Source: CAZHDB01 sp964531225 (GTDB lineage Archaea; Thermoproteota; Thermoprotei_A; Sulfolobales; Desulfurococcaceae). From it: a DNA stretch of 64,000 nt. The stretch's first letter is position 1. Each line of letters opens with the position of its first letter. Position numbers and translations under genes: made by a program. This document shows, one piece after another, positions 18,627 through 27,471 of this stretch. The stretch covers positions 1-64,000 of the forward strand of contig CAZHDB010000002.1 of the NCBI GenBank assembly GCA_964531225.1. Direction: 5' to 3'. The notes beneath the pieces are model-generated. The model did not search any database and was not told where the DNA came from. It was given only the letters and a program-made list of their open reading frames with translations.

Positions 18627-19295
18627 TCATTTCCTAATTATTCTTCTAAAACCCCATGCAAACCTCTTAATAACATGTTTAAAAGGGGGGTACCCTGGGT
18701 GAGGATGTACCCTGCCTTTTCTAATAGCTTCAAGTACGGCTTCAACACTGTAATCATCAACCTCTATAACAGTATAGGCTGAACCAATATACTCAAGTAT
18801 ATGTGCATCACTATTAGCTAGTCCCGGTAATCCAAGTATCTTAGCAGCCTTTATAGCCTTCTTATTAGATCCGTGAGATGCACTAGCATTCCATATCTCT
18901 AATGCATCCCAGCCATTAAACTCATAAATCATATCACCTATTCCTAGACGAAATATATCGAATGGATGAGCTGGTACAACAAGACAATTCTCTTCATGAG
19001 CTCGATCTATTAGTTCCGGCAATGTAAACGGTATATCTGGCTCTTCAATACAATAAACTAATACATCACCATATTGAGTTCTAACCTCATTACCTATAAT
19101 AATGATCGGTGCACCCTCAATTCCTGATGCGACTTTCCTCGCCATTAATGATCCTCGAAAACTATTATGATCCGTAATAGATATTATATTAAGTCCTTTA
19201 TTCATAGCCGCATAAAGTATCTCTGTAGGACTAGCTCTACCATCACTTATAGTGGAATGTATATGCATATCAGCAACTAATCGCGGCATATACAT
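18627..19295 (-). CDS. PHP domain phosphoesterase
   Basis: This 222-residue protein has the PHP metal-binding motifs: ADMHIHSTISDGRASP at the N-terminus (motif I, HxH), ISITDHNSFRG near residue 40 (motif II), VVPAHPFD near residue 100 (motif III) and NSDAHILEYIG near residue 160 (motif IV). PHP enzymes hydrolyse phosphoester bonds with a trinuclear metal site; relatives include histidinol phosphatase and oligoribonucleases. The substrate is unknown. Two in-frame ATGs at 19295 and 19289 follow GTGAGGG. The upstream region is divergent from the ferredoxin gene. Confidence 0.85.
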   Translation of the reverse strand: MYMPRLVADMHIHSTISDGRASPTEILYAAMNKGLNIISITDHNSFRGSLMARKVASGIEGAPIIIIGNEVRTQYGDVLVYCIEEPDIPFTLPELIDRAHEENCLVVPAHPFDIFRLGIGDMIYEFNGWDALEIWNASASHGSNKKAIKAAKILGLPGLANSDAHILEYIGSAYTVIEVDDYSVEAVLEAIRKGRVHPHPGYPPFKHVIKRFAWGFRRIIRK

Positions 19296-19392
19296 TCCCT
19301 CACATCCTTCATTTCTTCCATAATTACCAAGTCATTTATTATAAATTTCTAACTACTAATAGATTTGTAGAGTAGTATCTATAGAGGTCTGC

Positions 19393-19587
19393 GTGGTATT
19401 GGTGAGATTAATTATTGACTACGAAAAATGCGATCTATGCGGATTATGTATAGAGTATTGTCCGGCATTAGTATTTTATGTTAGAGGAGGTAAGTTATAT
19501 GCTAGAGAAGAAGATTGTATAGAATGTTATGGATGTATACCGTTATGTCCGGAAAAGGCAATAAGGATAGAGCTTAATGATCCTTAA
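19393..19587 (+). CDS. 2[4Fe-4S] ferredoxin-like protein
   Basis: This 64-residue protein contains two ferredoxin cluster motifs, CDLCGLCIEYCP (residues about 13-24) and CIECYGCIPLCP (about 41-52), each CxxCxxCxxxCP. It would carry electrons between oxidoreductases in the cytoplasm. GTG 19393, TTG 19399 or GTG 19402 could start it; the protein core VRLIIDYEKC begins at the last. Its stop overlaps the end of the convergent zinc-finger gene by four bases. The redox partner is not identified. Confidence 0.85.
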   Translation: MVLVRLIIDYEKCDLCGLCIEYCPALVFYVRGGKLYAREEDCIECYGCIPLCPEKAIRIELNDP

Positions 19588-19805
19588 TAATAGGGCTGTA
19601 GTTCTGTGCGGCAATAAGGACATCTGTATTTTACACGCTTGGCATCGGCCGCGCAGAAGAAACTATTACATTTAGAACATATATATGCATCTCCGCTTTC
19701 AACTGCATCGAATAGATCTAGCTCTTTCTTACATATACTACACTTGACTGTAGTCCAACCTCTGTGGCCTGGAACATTAATTCCCTTGAGCAATCCTATA
19801 GTCAT
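19584..19805 (-). CDS. Small zinc-binding protein
   Basis: A 73-residue protein with eight cysteines: CSICKKELDLFD, YICSKCNSFFCAADAKR and YRCPYCRTELQPY. The pattern of four CxxC-like pairs suggests two zinc sites in a treble-clef or RING-like arrangement. Similar small zinc proteins with an N-terminal 'tvKCsiC' and C-terminal 'rCPyCr..l' occur in crenarchaea, with no known role. It is convergent with the ferredoxin gene (four-base overlap). Confidence 0.7.
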   Translation of the reverse strand: MTIGLLKGINVPGHRGWTTVKCSICKKELDLFDAVESGDAYICSKCNSFFCAADAKRVKYRCPYCRTELQPYY

Positions 19806-19989
19806 ATCTTATTCACCCTTAGTACTTCTTACCTCTATATTCTAAGTTACTTGATGCTTTATAACTTTTTTATAAGCCTATCTATGTTAGCTTAGGGTTC
19901 AATATTAAATGGAGAAATCATTAATCCTTAGTTAGCTTATAATATAGATAAAATGAGAATATAGTCGGTTTAAGCTATGGTGTAGGGTC

Positions 19990-20712
19990 TTGAGTCAATT
20001 AATGATTGCAGTAACAGCTGATGTGCATAGTCCGAGATATTTAGACTTGTATTCTAAGACTCTTAAAGCACTAAATGTAAAACCGGATCTATTTATATGG
20101 GCTGGTGATATGGTTAATAGAAATGATATAGGCTCGCTAAAGCCTGTCATAGATATAACATATAATGTATTTAGCGATGTAGAGATCATTAGTATTTTTG
20201 GTAATGAGGAATATAGAGGTTATGAGGAAAGATATAAGAAGAGTTATCCGAGGATTAAATGGGTTAATGATGAATATATAATTCTTGAGAGAAAAGGTCT
20301 AAGAATAGGGATCATAGGTACACGAGGAGCACTTGACAAACCGACTCCTTGGCAAACAAAGAATATACAAGGTATTGAAGAGTACTATAGAAATTTACCA
20401 TCAAAAATTAAAGAATTAGCTTTAAGCATACGAAATAAAGTTGATCAATTGATACTAGTATCTCATTATGGTGTTACATATAGAAATCTTCATGGGGAAC
20501 CACGTAGAATATGGCCTTACTTAGCATCAAGGGCCATGGAGAAAATAATTGATCCAAGGCTATTTAATATAGTAATTCATGGGCATGCACATAACGGTGT
20601 TTACGAGAAGATATTGGTTAATAAGGTTCCAGTATATAATGTAAGTTTACCTGCAAGGAAGAAGATCATATTGATAAAGATCAGTTCTGGAATACTTAGT
20701 TTCTTAAAATAG
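19990..20712 (+). CDS. Calcineurin-like metallophosphoesterase
   Basis: The 240-residue protein shows the metallophosphoesterase motifs in order: AVTADVHSPRYLDLY (DxH), WAGDMVNRND (GDxxxR-like), SIFGNEEYRGY (GNxE in place of GNHD), LVSHYGVTYRN and IHGHAHNGVYE (GHxH). A two-metal phosphoesterase is therefore likely. The His of the GNHD motif is replaced by Glu, a substitution known in some archaeal members. TTG 19990 or ATG 20002 may be the start. The substrate cannot be inferred from the neighbours. Confidence 0.82.
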   Translation: MSQLMIAVTADVHSPRYLDLYSKTLKALNVKPDLFIWAGDMVNRNDIGSLKPVIDITYNVFSDVEIISIFGNEEYRGYEERYKKSYPRIKWVNDEYIILERKGLRIGIIGTRGALDKPTPWQTKNIQGIEEYYRNLPSKIKELALSIRNKVDQLILVSHYGVTYRNLHGEPRRIWPYLASRAMEKIIDPRLFNIVIHGHAHNGVYEKILVNKVPVYNVSLPARKKIILIKISSGILSFLK

Positions 20713-20803
20713 ATATGCGTTGGAGAGCATATTTATTTATGAAAGGTATTGACATATGTATATGTATCCATAATTAAGTAGTGTAGGCTATGACGGTGAT
20801 CAT

Positions 20804-21598
20804 TTGGCTGGCGGACTACCTATTGATATCGAAGGTATAAGGCTTAGGAGAGTACCTAAGGCAACGATATTATTGATTATTATAAACGTCATCATATTCT
20901 TTATAACCAATGCTTCACCGTCAACATTAGTGCCGTATGCATTAACTCCAGATGACGTCTATCAAGAGTTAGGTGCCATTCCAATAGCTATTATACGTGG
21001 TGAAAGGCTATGGACACTATTTACCTCGATGTTCTTACATGGAGATTTATATCATTTAATCGGCAATATGTTATTTCTATACTTCTTTGGATTATATGTT
21101 GAAAATGCAATGGGTAGTGGTAGATACCTGGTATTTTATATAGTATCTGGTCTTGCTGCTCATTTGTTTCATTTATTGAGTATAATGGCTATCCCTAAGG
21201 AGTGGTTACTTACAAATTATGGTTATACACCATGGGTGGTTCCTGCTATTGGTGCATCAGGCGCTATAAGCGGTATCATGGGTGCATATCTTATATACTA
21301 TCCACATTCAAGACTAACACTTGTTTACTTCTTTGTATTTCTACCAATATTTATACCTCTACCAGCATGGATGTATATATTATTCTGGTTCATAACACAA
21401 TTGGCACTAGGTCTATTAGTACTAGCAGGCTATACATATTCATCAATAGCATTTTGGGCTCATATAGGAGGCTTCATAGCAGGAGTAGCGCTGGCTCCAT
21501 ACTTCCTAGACCCAAGGATTAAGAAACGGATAAGAGATAAAATACTATTGGAAGAGGAAGGCTTCATAATATATCCATATGAGTATTACTTAGAGTAG
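20804..21598 (+). CDS. Rhomboid family intramembrane serine protease
   Basis: A 264-residue membrane protein with about six hydrophobic segments. HGDLYHLIGNMLFLYFFG (near residue 80) is the rhomboid HxxxN motif, GASGAISGIMGAY (near 150) contains the catalytic Ser, and AFWAHIGGFIAGV (near 215) the catalytic His. It cleaves membrane proteins within or near the bilayer. TTG 20804 follows GGTGAT. A hydrophilic insert between TM2 and the Ser helix (about residues 125-145) is a little longer than usual. Confidence 0.92.
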   Translation: MAGGLPIDIEGIRLRRVPKATILLIIINVIIFFITNASPSTLVPYALTPDDVYQELGAIPIAIIRGERLWTLFTSMFLHGDLYHLIGNMLFLYFFGLYVENAMGSGRYLVFYIVSGLAAHLFHLLSIMAIPKEWLLTNYGYTPWVVPAIGASGAISGIMGAYLIYYPHSRLTLVYFFVFLPIFIPLPAWMYILFWFITQLALGLLVLAGYTYSSIAFWAHIGGFIAGVALAPYFLDPRIKKRIRDKILLEEEGFIIYPYEYYLE

Positions 21599-21961
21599 GA
21601 ATGATAAAGTACATTTAAACTATGTACTGGGAAATTTTAGGCCTCGAAAGTAATTAATTAATAATGAAAATGAGAATGTTTGTCGGGTTTACATATACTA
21701 AAAATATATGCATAAATCGGATAAACTAATCAATGGGTGAGGACTATAAAATAAAACAATGCTACTTATATGTATCAAGTGCTATGATTATAATGTTATG
21801 ATATTTTATTATATCCTCCAATTAATATTTCCCATGCAATTAATTGTAAATGAGACAATATGCTCATTAATTTATTATAGTCACATACAGAATTTTATTG
21901 TTTGAAACGGAAACATTTAATAATATTATTCATGAATGTAAATGATAATTTTTAGATAAAA
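21599..21961. other. AT-rich intergenic region between convergent genes
   Basis: About 360 bases lie between the rhomboid gene and the convergent CitG-like gene. The stretch is very AT-rich, contains no open frame of convincing length on either strand and no recognisable RNA. I see nothing functional here apart from possible T-rich termination signals. Confidence 0.5.
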
Positions 21962-22849
21962 CTATATTCTCATTCCTTCGTAAATTGCTAATTGTAGTAC
22001 GGCTATAAGAAGAGGTACATACTCATCGTAACAATAGCCTTGTTTTCTAAGCTTAAGGTCTAATTGGAAGAGGATCTTACTACCTTCCTTGGAAGCCATT
22101 AATCCTTCCTCAAATGCTTTGTTAATCATCTCTTTAGCCCATCCTGGGAATCTATTTCCTATAATATCCAGATATAATGCTATGGCTGTATTATTCCCAT
22201 CACGATATTTCTTATAATAATCCATAGCCTTCTTTACAAGATCAAATAGTATAGTTTCTCTATAAGATGATGCCAGAAAACCGGGCCATCTACTACCAAG
22301 TATGCGGAATGCTTCATCGAGTGATACTTCCTCAACAAGTGCTTGTGAATATGTTAATCCAGAATTACGTAGATGATCACTCATTTTACTTCTACCAATA
22401 CTGTTAAGAGCGTTCATAAACTCTTTAACGTCACTCCATCGAGTACCTCCTATGAATAACGATAAAGCCTTCTTAAGATCACCTGACTCCCTAACGATGC
22501 TATCTGGCTCAACATAGGATAGTATAAGTGCATTAGTTATTGTAGGCACAATAACGTCAGGATAAGGATTATAGCTTGTCCACCTATACGCTTCTCTTAA
22601 AGCTTTACCAAATAGTTTTCCAAGGTTTAATCCTGTAGCTGCTAATTCACCTCTTCTAACACGTTTACCAAGTTCAATGGCTTTTATTATATACTCTGTA
22701 ATGCCTATACATGAAGACATCATGTGTGGTGCAGAAGAATCTATTCTTAGCCTATGGACACTACCAGGCTTTATGTAGGAGTATGTAGCTATATGGCAAC
22801 CTTCAAGAAGTGCTCTTGAAATATCATGTACCACTGTTTCGGCACCCAT
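21962..22849 (-). CDS. CitG-like triphosphoribosyl-dephospho-CoA synthase family protein
   Basis: A 295-residue, mainly helical protein. The N-terminal KPGSVHR and the SSAPHMM segment correspond to the 'PKPG.V.....G.H.Dm' signature of the CitG family, which transfers a triphosphoribosyl group from ATP to dephospho-CoA. Archaeal members occur without citrate lyase and are thought to serve other cofactor pathways. IVPTITNALILSY and ELAATGLNLGKLFG further resemble the family. The motifs are degenerate, so the reaction is uncertain. No operon partner is present. Confidence 0.6.
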   Translation of the reverse strand: MGAETVVHDISRALLEGCHIATYSYIKPGSVHRLRIDSSAPHMMSSCIGITEYIIKAIELGKRVRRGELAATGLNLGKLFGKALREAYRWTSYNPYPDVIVPTITNALILSYVEPDSIVRESGDLKKALSLFIGGTRWSDVKEFMNALNSIGRSKMSDHLRNSGLTYSQALVEEVSLDEAFRILGSRWPGFLASSYRETILFDLVKKAMDYYKKYRDGNNTAIALYLDIIGNRFPGWAKEMINKAFEEGLMASKEGSKILFQLDLKLRKQGYCYDEYVPLLIAVLQLAIYEGMRI

Positions 22850-22936
22850 GAATACTATTATTTATCCGCAGATATTTAATGGTGGTGCTAGAGTATAGTT
22901 TATGGGTGGTGTAGAGAACTGGATAGAACCGTTCTT

Positions 22937-23539
22937 TTGGAATACTTTGTTAGGGTAATGATTTCATTATTATCAATTATAACTGTATTTATGTGTCTAT
23001 ACGTTCTAAGTATTTCATTTACTGAATCCATTATTATATCAATCTTATACGTTACAGCGATAATTTCCTCATCAAGATATAGAATTAGAGCATTAAATAA
23101 CCTATTTATAAATATAGGTGGTGGTTTAGCTCCTCTAGTAATGGCTATTGCGCAAACAATACTATTGATCCACGTTATTAAATTGTATGAATATGTTTTA
23201 CTGCTGATACTATCTATCTTTATAGTATATTTGTCAAGCAAGTATATTCCTGGTAAGGGTATTGGAATACCACTTATTTTACCAATAGTAGCAATAGCAG
23301 CTCTTGTATGTCTCTACATAGAATTAATGGATCTACCAATACTATATTCAATGCCTACTGCCTATACAGTTGCGGTCTATAGTACGCTAATCGGAGCTGA
23401 TACACTAAAAGCCTTAGAACTAATCAGGAAGAACATAAAACTAGAGATCGGTGGAGAAAAACTACTTGACCTCATAGTAATATCATCATCAATAACGCCG
23501 CCAATAACGATAGCACTATTAATAATAGGAAACCAATAA
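22937..23539 (+). CDS. DUF1614-like polytopic membrane protein
   Basis: A 200-residue protein composed almost wholly of hydrophobic segments (about six). NNLFINIGGGLAPLVMAI near residue 60 and SMPTAYTVAVYSTLIGADTL resemble DUF1614, a prokaryotic membrane family with a conserved glycine-rich 'iGG...P' and acidic 'GaD' motif. The function is unknown. The start is unclear: TTG 22937 is upstream of ATG 22967 and neither has a strong ribosome binding site. Divergent from the CitG-like gene. Confidence 0.6.
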   Translation: MEYFVRVMISLLSIITVFMCLYVLSISFTESIIISILYVTAIISSSRYRIRALNNLFINIGGGLAPLVMAIAQTILLIHVIKLYEYVLLLILSIFIVYLSSKYIPGKGIGIPLILPIVAIAALVCLYIELMDLPILYSMPTAYTVAVYSTLIGADTLKALELIRKNIKLEIGGEKLLDLIVISSSITPPITIALLIIGNQ

Positions 23540-23570
23540 AAGCGGTCTAGGACAATTACTATAAATGAGT

Positions 23571-23640
23571 ACAGCCCAGACACTCCCGAATGGGGGGCTA
23601 TTATAATGGATGAAGGGCTGTCTCCCGGCCATTTATAATA
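23571..23640 (+). ncRNA. Candidate structured small RNA, copy 1 of a two-member family
   Basis: In an otherwise AT-rich gap, ACAGCCC (23571-23577) pairs with GGGCTGT (23615-23621). Inside lies AGACA, then a short GC hairpin CTCCC-GAAT-GGGGG, then TGGATGAA. The stem is followed by the tail CTCCCGGCCATTTATAA. The same arrangement with a different stem sequence occurs at 59633-59716: AGAC before a GC hairpin, TGGATGAA after it, then the same tail TCCCGGCCATT. The AGAC/GGATGA pair could form a kink-turn. The orientation is inferred from the tail and is not certain. Confidence 0.5.
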
Positions 23641-23769
23641 TCTTTAAATATTAAATAATTATAGTTATAGAAGACTTTAATTTAATTCTGTTAAAGACAT
23701 GTTTGTAGATAAAAATAGTTAATTATAAAATATATATCATGGCTAATCACTATCTAGGTGATTACTGTC

Positions 23770-24225
23770 TTGAGTATATTCAGTGATTTAGACGATCTTG
23801 ATTTAGAGATCCTTAGATTATTACAGATCAATGCTAGACTTAGTTATAGAAAGATCGCTGAAAGATTAGGTGTTAGTCCGGCAACAATACTTGTTAGATT
23901 GCGAAGGCTCAAGAAAAAAGGTATTGTAAAAGGATTTACTGTAGAGATTGATCCATATAAGCTTGGCTATCAGTCACTAGCATATATGTTGTTAAAAGTT
24001 GATCCTAGAAAATTGCGTAGGGTTATCTCCCGTCTTATGAAGGAGCCGTATATAGTAGAGATCTATGAAGTAACTGGAGATTATCATTTGTTGGTTAAGC
24101 TTTGGGCTAGAGATCCAGCTGATCTGGCTAACATAATTGATCGGATAAGGCTTATTGATGGTGTAAACGATACGAATACACTATATGTACTAAAGATAAA
24201 TAAAGAGAGTAAAAATCCTATATAA
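23770..24225 (+). CDS. Lrp/AsnC family transcriptional regulator
   Basis: A protein of about 151 residues. The N-terminal winged helix-turn-helix reads LDLEILRLLQINARLSYRKI followed by AERLGVSPATILVRLRRLKKKG. The C-terminal RAM effector domain contains GFTVEIDPYKLGY, YEVTGDYHLLVKLWARD and a final DTNTLYVLK. Such proteins bind amino acids or other ligands and control metabolic genes, often including themselves. GGTGAT (23757-23762) sets the start at TTG 23770; GTG 23758 lies within that site. The RimK-like gene is convergent, 61 nt away. Confidence 0.9.
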   Translation: MSIFSDLDDLDLEILRLLQINARLSYRKIAERLGVSPATILVRLRRLKKKGIVKGFTVEIDPYKLGYQSLAYMLLKVDPRKLRRVISRLMKEPYIVEIYEVTGDYHLLVKLWARDPADLANIIDRIRLIDGVNDTNTLYVLKINKESKNPI

Positions 24226-24226
24226 T

Positions 24227-24290
24227 TCAGTGTGAGAGCTCGCGTTCACAGCCATGTATTGATTGGCTCACACGGTTTGCTTTTCATCAT
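24227..24290 (-). ncRNA. Candidate box C/D sRNA overlapping the end of the RimK-like gene
   Basis: On the minus strand a perfect box C ATGATGA (24290-24284) overlaps the stop codon of the ligase gene, and a perfect box D CTGA lies at 24230-24227, giving a 64-nt span typical of archaeal C/D sRNAs. A weak D' (GTGA) is 12 nt after box C, and a weak C' (CTGTGA) lies 15 nt before box D. No convincing terminal stem is seen. The plus strand of the same stretch can form a GTGTGAG/CTCACAC hairpin, a competing explanation. Confidence 0.33.
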
Positions 24291-25126
24291 CTACGATATG
24301 TTTTCTCCAAATACTCTATTATGTACTCTGCTGCATTAACACCTGTAGCCGCCCATAAACCTTTCCATAAGGGCGATGCATTGGCTTCAACGATATAGTA
24401 ATTGTTATCGTGATCAACAATAATGTCTACACCAGTATAGTCTAGTCCAAGGACTTCTGCAGTTTTAATAGCAAGTTCAAAAGCGTCTGGATAATCTTTC
24501 TCACTTATAGCAACACCACGTGCACCTTGGGCAATATTTGTCTTCCAACCACGATCAATAACACGCTTCATAGCAGCAATAACTCTATTGCCAACAACAA
24601 AAACACGTATATCATAGCCTGGTTTCTCAATATATCTTTGGATATAGGTTGGTTGTTTAAATGTATGAAGGCTACGGCTAAACTGATATGCTGCATCCGG
24701 GTTATCAACTAGTACAGAACCTAGGCCAAGACTGCCAATAATTGGTTTAAATACAGCCTTGCCAAAATCCATGAGAGCCCGCATAGCTGTATGGGGATTT
24801 TCGGTAACTATGGTTTCTGGTACAGGTAGTCCAGCAAGGTGTAGTCTTAACAGACTAAGCCATTTATCACGTGCCAGCAGCATTTCAATAGGCTTATTAA
24901 TTACAATAACACCTTTTCTTCTCAAAGCCTCAAGAACACCTATACGTTTTAGTAATTGTTCAACACTGAGTGTTGATCCGAAACTACGTACAATTACTGC
25001 GTCAACATTTAGCTCCTTACCCTGATAACCTATGGAAATACCGGATCTAACGATGCCAGCATCAAGGCCCTGGACTCTATAATACTTTGCTTCATGTCCA
25101 CGCTTTCTAGCAGCTTCAAGAAGCAT
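24287..25126 (-). CDS. RimK/LysX-like ATP-grasp ligase
   Basis: The 279-residue open frame is an ATP-grasp ligase that joins amino or carboxylate groups at the cost of ATP, as in RimK or LysX. Visible parts are RDKWLSLLRLHLAGLPVPET, KPIIGSLGLGSVLV (nucleotide-binding loop), YIEKPGYDIRVFVVG, and YTGVDIIVDHDNNYYIVEAN with the metal-binding Glu/Asn. The first family strand is missing from this frame: upstream codons 25174-25127 read IAVIHYSSNPTWSAE, a typical RimK N-terminus, but no ATG, GTG or TTG is in frame. One T fewer in the TTTT run at 25181-25178 would join it to ATG 25184. Substrate unknown. Confidence 0.78.
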   Translation of the reverse strand: MLLEAARKRGHEAKYYRVQGLDAGIVRSGISIGYQGKELNVDAVIVRSFGSTLSVEQLLKRIGVLEALRRKGVIVINKPIEMLLARDKWLSLLRLHLAGLPVPETIVTENPHTAMRALMDFGKAVFKPIIGSLGLGSVLVDNPDAAYQFSRSLHTFKQPTYIQRYIEKPGYDIRVFVVGNRVIAAMKRVIDRGWKTNIAQGARGVAISEKDYPDAFELAIKTAEVLGLDYTGVDIIVDHDNNYYIVEANASPLWKGLWAATGVNAAEYIIEYLEKTYRR

Positions 25127-25227
25127 CTCAGCACTCCATGTAGGATTACTAGAATAATGTATTACAGCTATTCTCGTAAAACATCACCTTCTAGGATAAG
25201 TGTGGTTAAGAGAGCTTTATATAGTGT

Positions 25228-25572
25228 TTAGACAAGATACTTCGATAAGCCATAGGCTATTCCTAGGAGGAGGATCGTTAGAGTTAGTGTATAGAGGCTT
25301 GATGCAAGAATATTTTCTCCTCCAATTAGTATACCTGTAACCGAACCTAATAATACTGCAACAATTGATATCACTATAGCTGCTACTCCATCGCTTCTCC
25401 TAATATATGGTCTTGTGATAATAATTGTTATCAACAGTAAGAAGAATACTATAGAGCCTAATCCATACATAAGGGCTTCTTGGCTAAATCCGTAAGATAC
25501 ATATGCTGATAGTATATATAGCATTATTATTGAGAAAATCAGTACTTTTCTTGCTAAAGATATCCTGGCCAA
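25228..25572 (-). CDS. Small hypothetical membrane protein
   Basis: A 114-residue protein with four hydrophobic segments of about 20 residues each (for example VLIFSIIMLYILSAYVSYGF and YGLGSIVFFLLLITIIITR) separated by short charged turns. I recognise no family. It lies between the SIS-like gene and the RimK-like gene, all on the minus strand with gaps of about 60-100 nt. Confidence 0.55.
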   Translation of the reverse strand: MARISLARKVLIFSIIMLYILSAYVSYGFSQEALMYGLGSIVFFLLLITIIITRPYIRRSDGVAAIVISIVAVLLGSVTGILIGGENILASSLYTLTLTILLLGIAYGLSKYLV

Positions 25573-25634
25573 TCCTTGTAGCCTCCGTCTAAGTTTCTGC
25601 CGGATATAAGAATCTAGTATTTAGGAAATAAGGA

Positions 25635-26540
25635 TTATTGTATCATGTATAGTGCTAACATGATTACGTATACCGGGATCTCCAATGGATCGAGATTAAA
25701 TCTAAGCTCTAAAACTCTAGCACCTCTGATCATTGCTTTAAATCTTTTTTCTTTAACAACATAATCCTCGACACTACTAGTTAGGAACAGGATATTATCA
25801 TTACTACTTGGTTCAAGCATGTTAATTGGAATATACGACGCCCTAATACCTCTATTTCTTAAAGCTTTGATCAATACATAGCTAGTTGGTTCTAGAAAAC
25901 CAGTTGATGAAACAATAATTTCTTTAGTATTCAGTATATCCGCGATCACATCTCTATAATTAGCAATTAATTCTTCAAGCACTATAGAGAAGCCCTCATC
26001 AACGAATTTCCTCAATCTATATACTCTCTTGCTACTTACATTATACAATCTTAAGCCAGTATAATGTGCTATGAGTACTTCATATAAACTGCACTCGATC
26101 TCCGATGGAGGACAGGGAACAACAATCTTATCGGCTCCACGTAATAACGCATCAATTGTTTCCGGGGGTTTTGGCGTAATGATGTATATCTTCCCGCCAG
26201 TCCATCTTGATGCATCCCCTAAACGTATAAGTGATGGATCATCAGGTTTTGTATTAAAAAATATAGTTGTTGTTTTTTCACGGTAAATTAATCTATAAAG
26301 AGCGATGGTATCTGAATCTTGTAGTACTGGCTGTTTACTTGGGTTTAATGTTGTTATTAGCCAGTATAGAGTTGATGCTGCAGCGTATCCTAAACCTGTA
26401 TAAGCTATAATTAATTCTCCACTACTAGATTCTATGAACTTGACTAGTTTTTTACAAGCCTCTGAAGCCCACTTTTCAGCATTTAATACCTTGTATACTA
26501 ATGTATCTAGACTAGAGCCGCTTCTAGAGCCTTGCAACAA
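25635..26540 (-). CDS. SIS-domain-like hypothetical protein
   Basis: A 301-residue alpha/beta protein. GELIIAYTGLGYAAASTLYW near residue 40 resembles the start of a sugar isomerase (SIS) domain, and GGKIYIITPKPPETIDALLRG and EIIVSSTGFLEPTSYV look like later strands of a Rossmann-type fold. No phosphosugar-binding Ser/Thr cluster is clear, so a catalytic role is not supported. Its open frame starts 34 bases inside the end of the methylthioadenosine phosphorylase gene; a later start is possible. Family assignment is tentative. Confidence 0.5.
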   Translation of the reverse strand: MLQGSRSGSSLDTLVYKVLNAEKWASEACKKLVKFIESSSGELIIAYTGLGYAAASTLYWLITTLNPSKQPVLQDSDTIALYRLIYREKTTTIFFNTKPDDPSLIRLGDASRWTGGKIYIITPKPPETIDALLRGADKIVVPCPPSEIECSLYEVLIAHYTGLRLYNVSSKRVYRLRKFVDEGFSIVLEELIANYRDVIADILNTKEIIVSSTGFLEPTSYVLIKALRNRGIRASYIPINMLEPSSNDNILFLTSSVEDYVVKEKRFKAMIRGARVLELRFNLDPLEIPVYVIMLALYMIQ

Positions 26541-27331
26541 CTACACTTCCCTACATCAGGCTCTTCTGGAATCCTCTTAATAATCTCCGGTAATAGTTTA
26601 CGGGCTTTTTCAGTATTTTCTCTCATAACACGTACAACTTCTTCAGCAGTAACCGGCTTTTCAGCCCACACATCATAGTCTGTAACCATTGCTACAGTAG
26701 CATAACATAGTTCGGCTTCGCATGCAAGAACAACTTCTGGCACAAGAGTCATTCCAATAATATCAGCTTTAAAGACGTCCTTCCAGATACGGCTTTCGGC
26801 TCGAGTAGAAAATCTAGGTCCTTCTATACAAACATATGTGCCGCCATAATGTAGTGTTAATCCATCAACGTCCTTTGCAGCATCTGCAATGATTTCACGA
26901 AGATGTTCACAGAAGGGATCAGCCACACTTACATGGCACACAACGCCTCCTTCAAAAAAAGTAGACGCTCGAATACCTTTAGTCATATCAATAAATTGAT
27001 CTGGTAATACGAAGTCGCCCGGCTTATAATCCCATCTAAGGCTACCAACTGCAGAAAATGCTATAACCCATTTAACGCCTATACTCTTTAAAGCCCATAT
27101 GTTTGCACGATAATTTATACGATGAGGAGGTATCTTATGTCCTCGACCATGTCTCGGTAAAAACGCTATCTTCCTCCCCATAAGCTCTCCAACAATAATA
27201 TTATCACTTGGAGCACCATAGGGTGTATAGATCTTATACTCTTCAATATTCTTTAAACCAGGTATCTCATATAATCCACTACCACCAATAATCCCTATTT
27301 CGGCCCTTGTTTTAGGCTTTACAAGAACCAT
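26507..27331 (-). CDS. mtnP: S-methyl-5'-thioadenosine phosphorylase
   Basis: The 274-residue enzyme splits methylthioadenosine, a by-product of polyamine synthesis, into adenine and methylthioribose-1-phosphate. IGIIGGSGLYEIPGL at the N-terminus is the phosphate-binding motif, FLPRHGRGHKIPPHRINYRA (near 55-75) is family-specific, and TYVCIEGPRFSTRAESR and IGMTLVPEVVLACEAEL complete the site. The C-terminal CSCC is the CxC-type disulfide motif that stabilises crenarchaeal MTA phosphorylases. It fits functionally with the AdoMet-decarboxylase-family gene at 5966-6337. Confidence 0.95.
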   Translation of the reverse strand: MVLVKPKTRAEIGIIGGSGLYEIPGLKNIEEYKIYTPYGAPSDNIIVGELMGRKIAFLPRHGRGHKIPPHRINYRANIWALKSIGVKWVIAFSAVGSLRWDYKPGDFVLPDQFIDMTKGIRASTFFEGGVVCHVSVADPFCEHLREIIADAAKDVDGLTLHYGGTYVCIEGPRFSTRAESRIWKDVFKADIIGMTLVPEVVLACEAELCYATVAMVTDYDVWAEKPVTAEEVVRVMRENTEKARKLLPEIIKRIPEEPDVGKCSCCKALEAALV

Positions 27332-27471
27332 GTGCCAGCCCCCCTATCCAGAGATACAATCTTCAATAATGATATGCTTTGTATTTAAGTATATATAAGT
27401 AATGGAATCTAGAACATTGGCTATAGCTAAATTATATAATTCCATAAAGAACTATAGCATAGGGGTGCCCA

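Noticed and set aside
23571..23640. H/ACA guide RNA
   Set aside because: No ACA box directly follows the closing stem; the conserved CCCGGCC tail does not fit that class.
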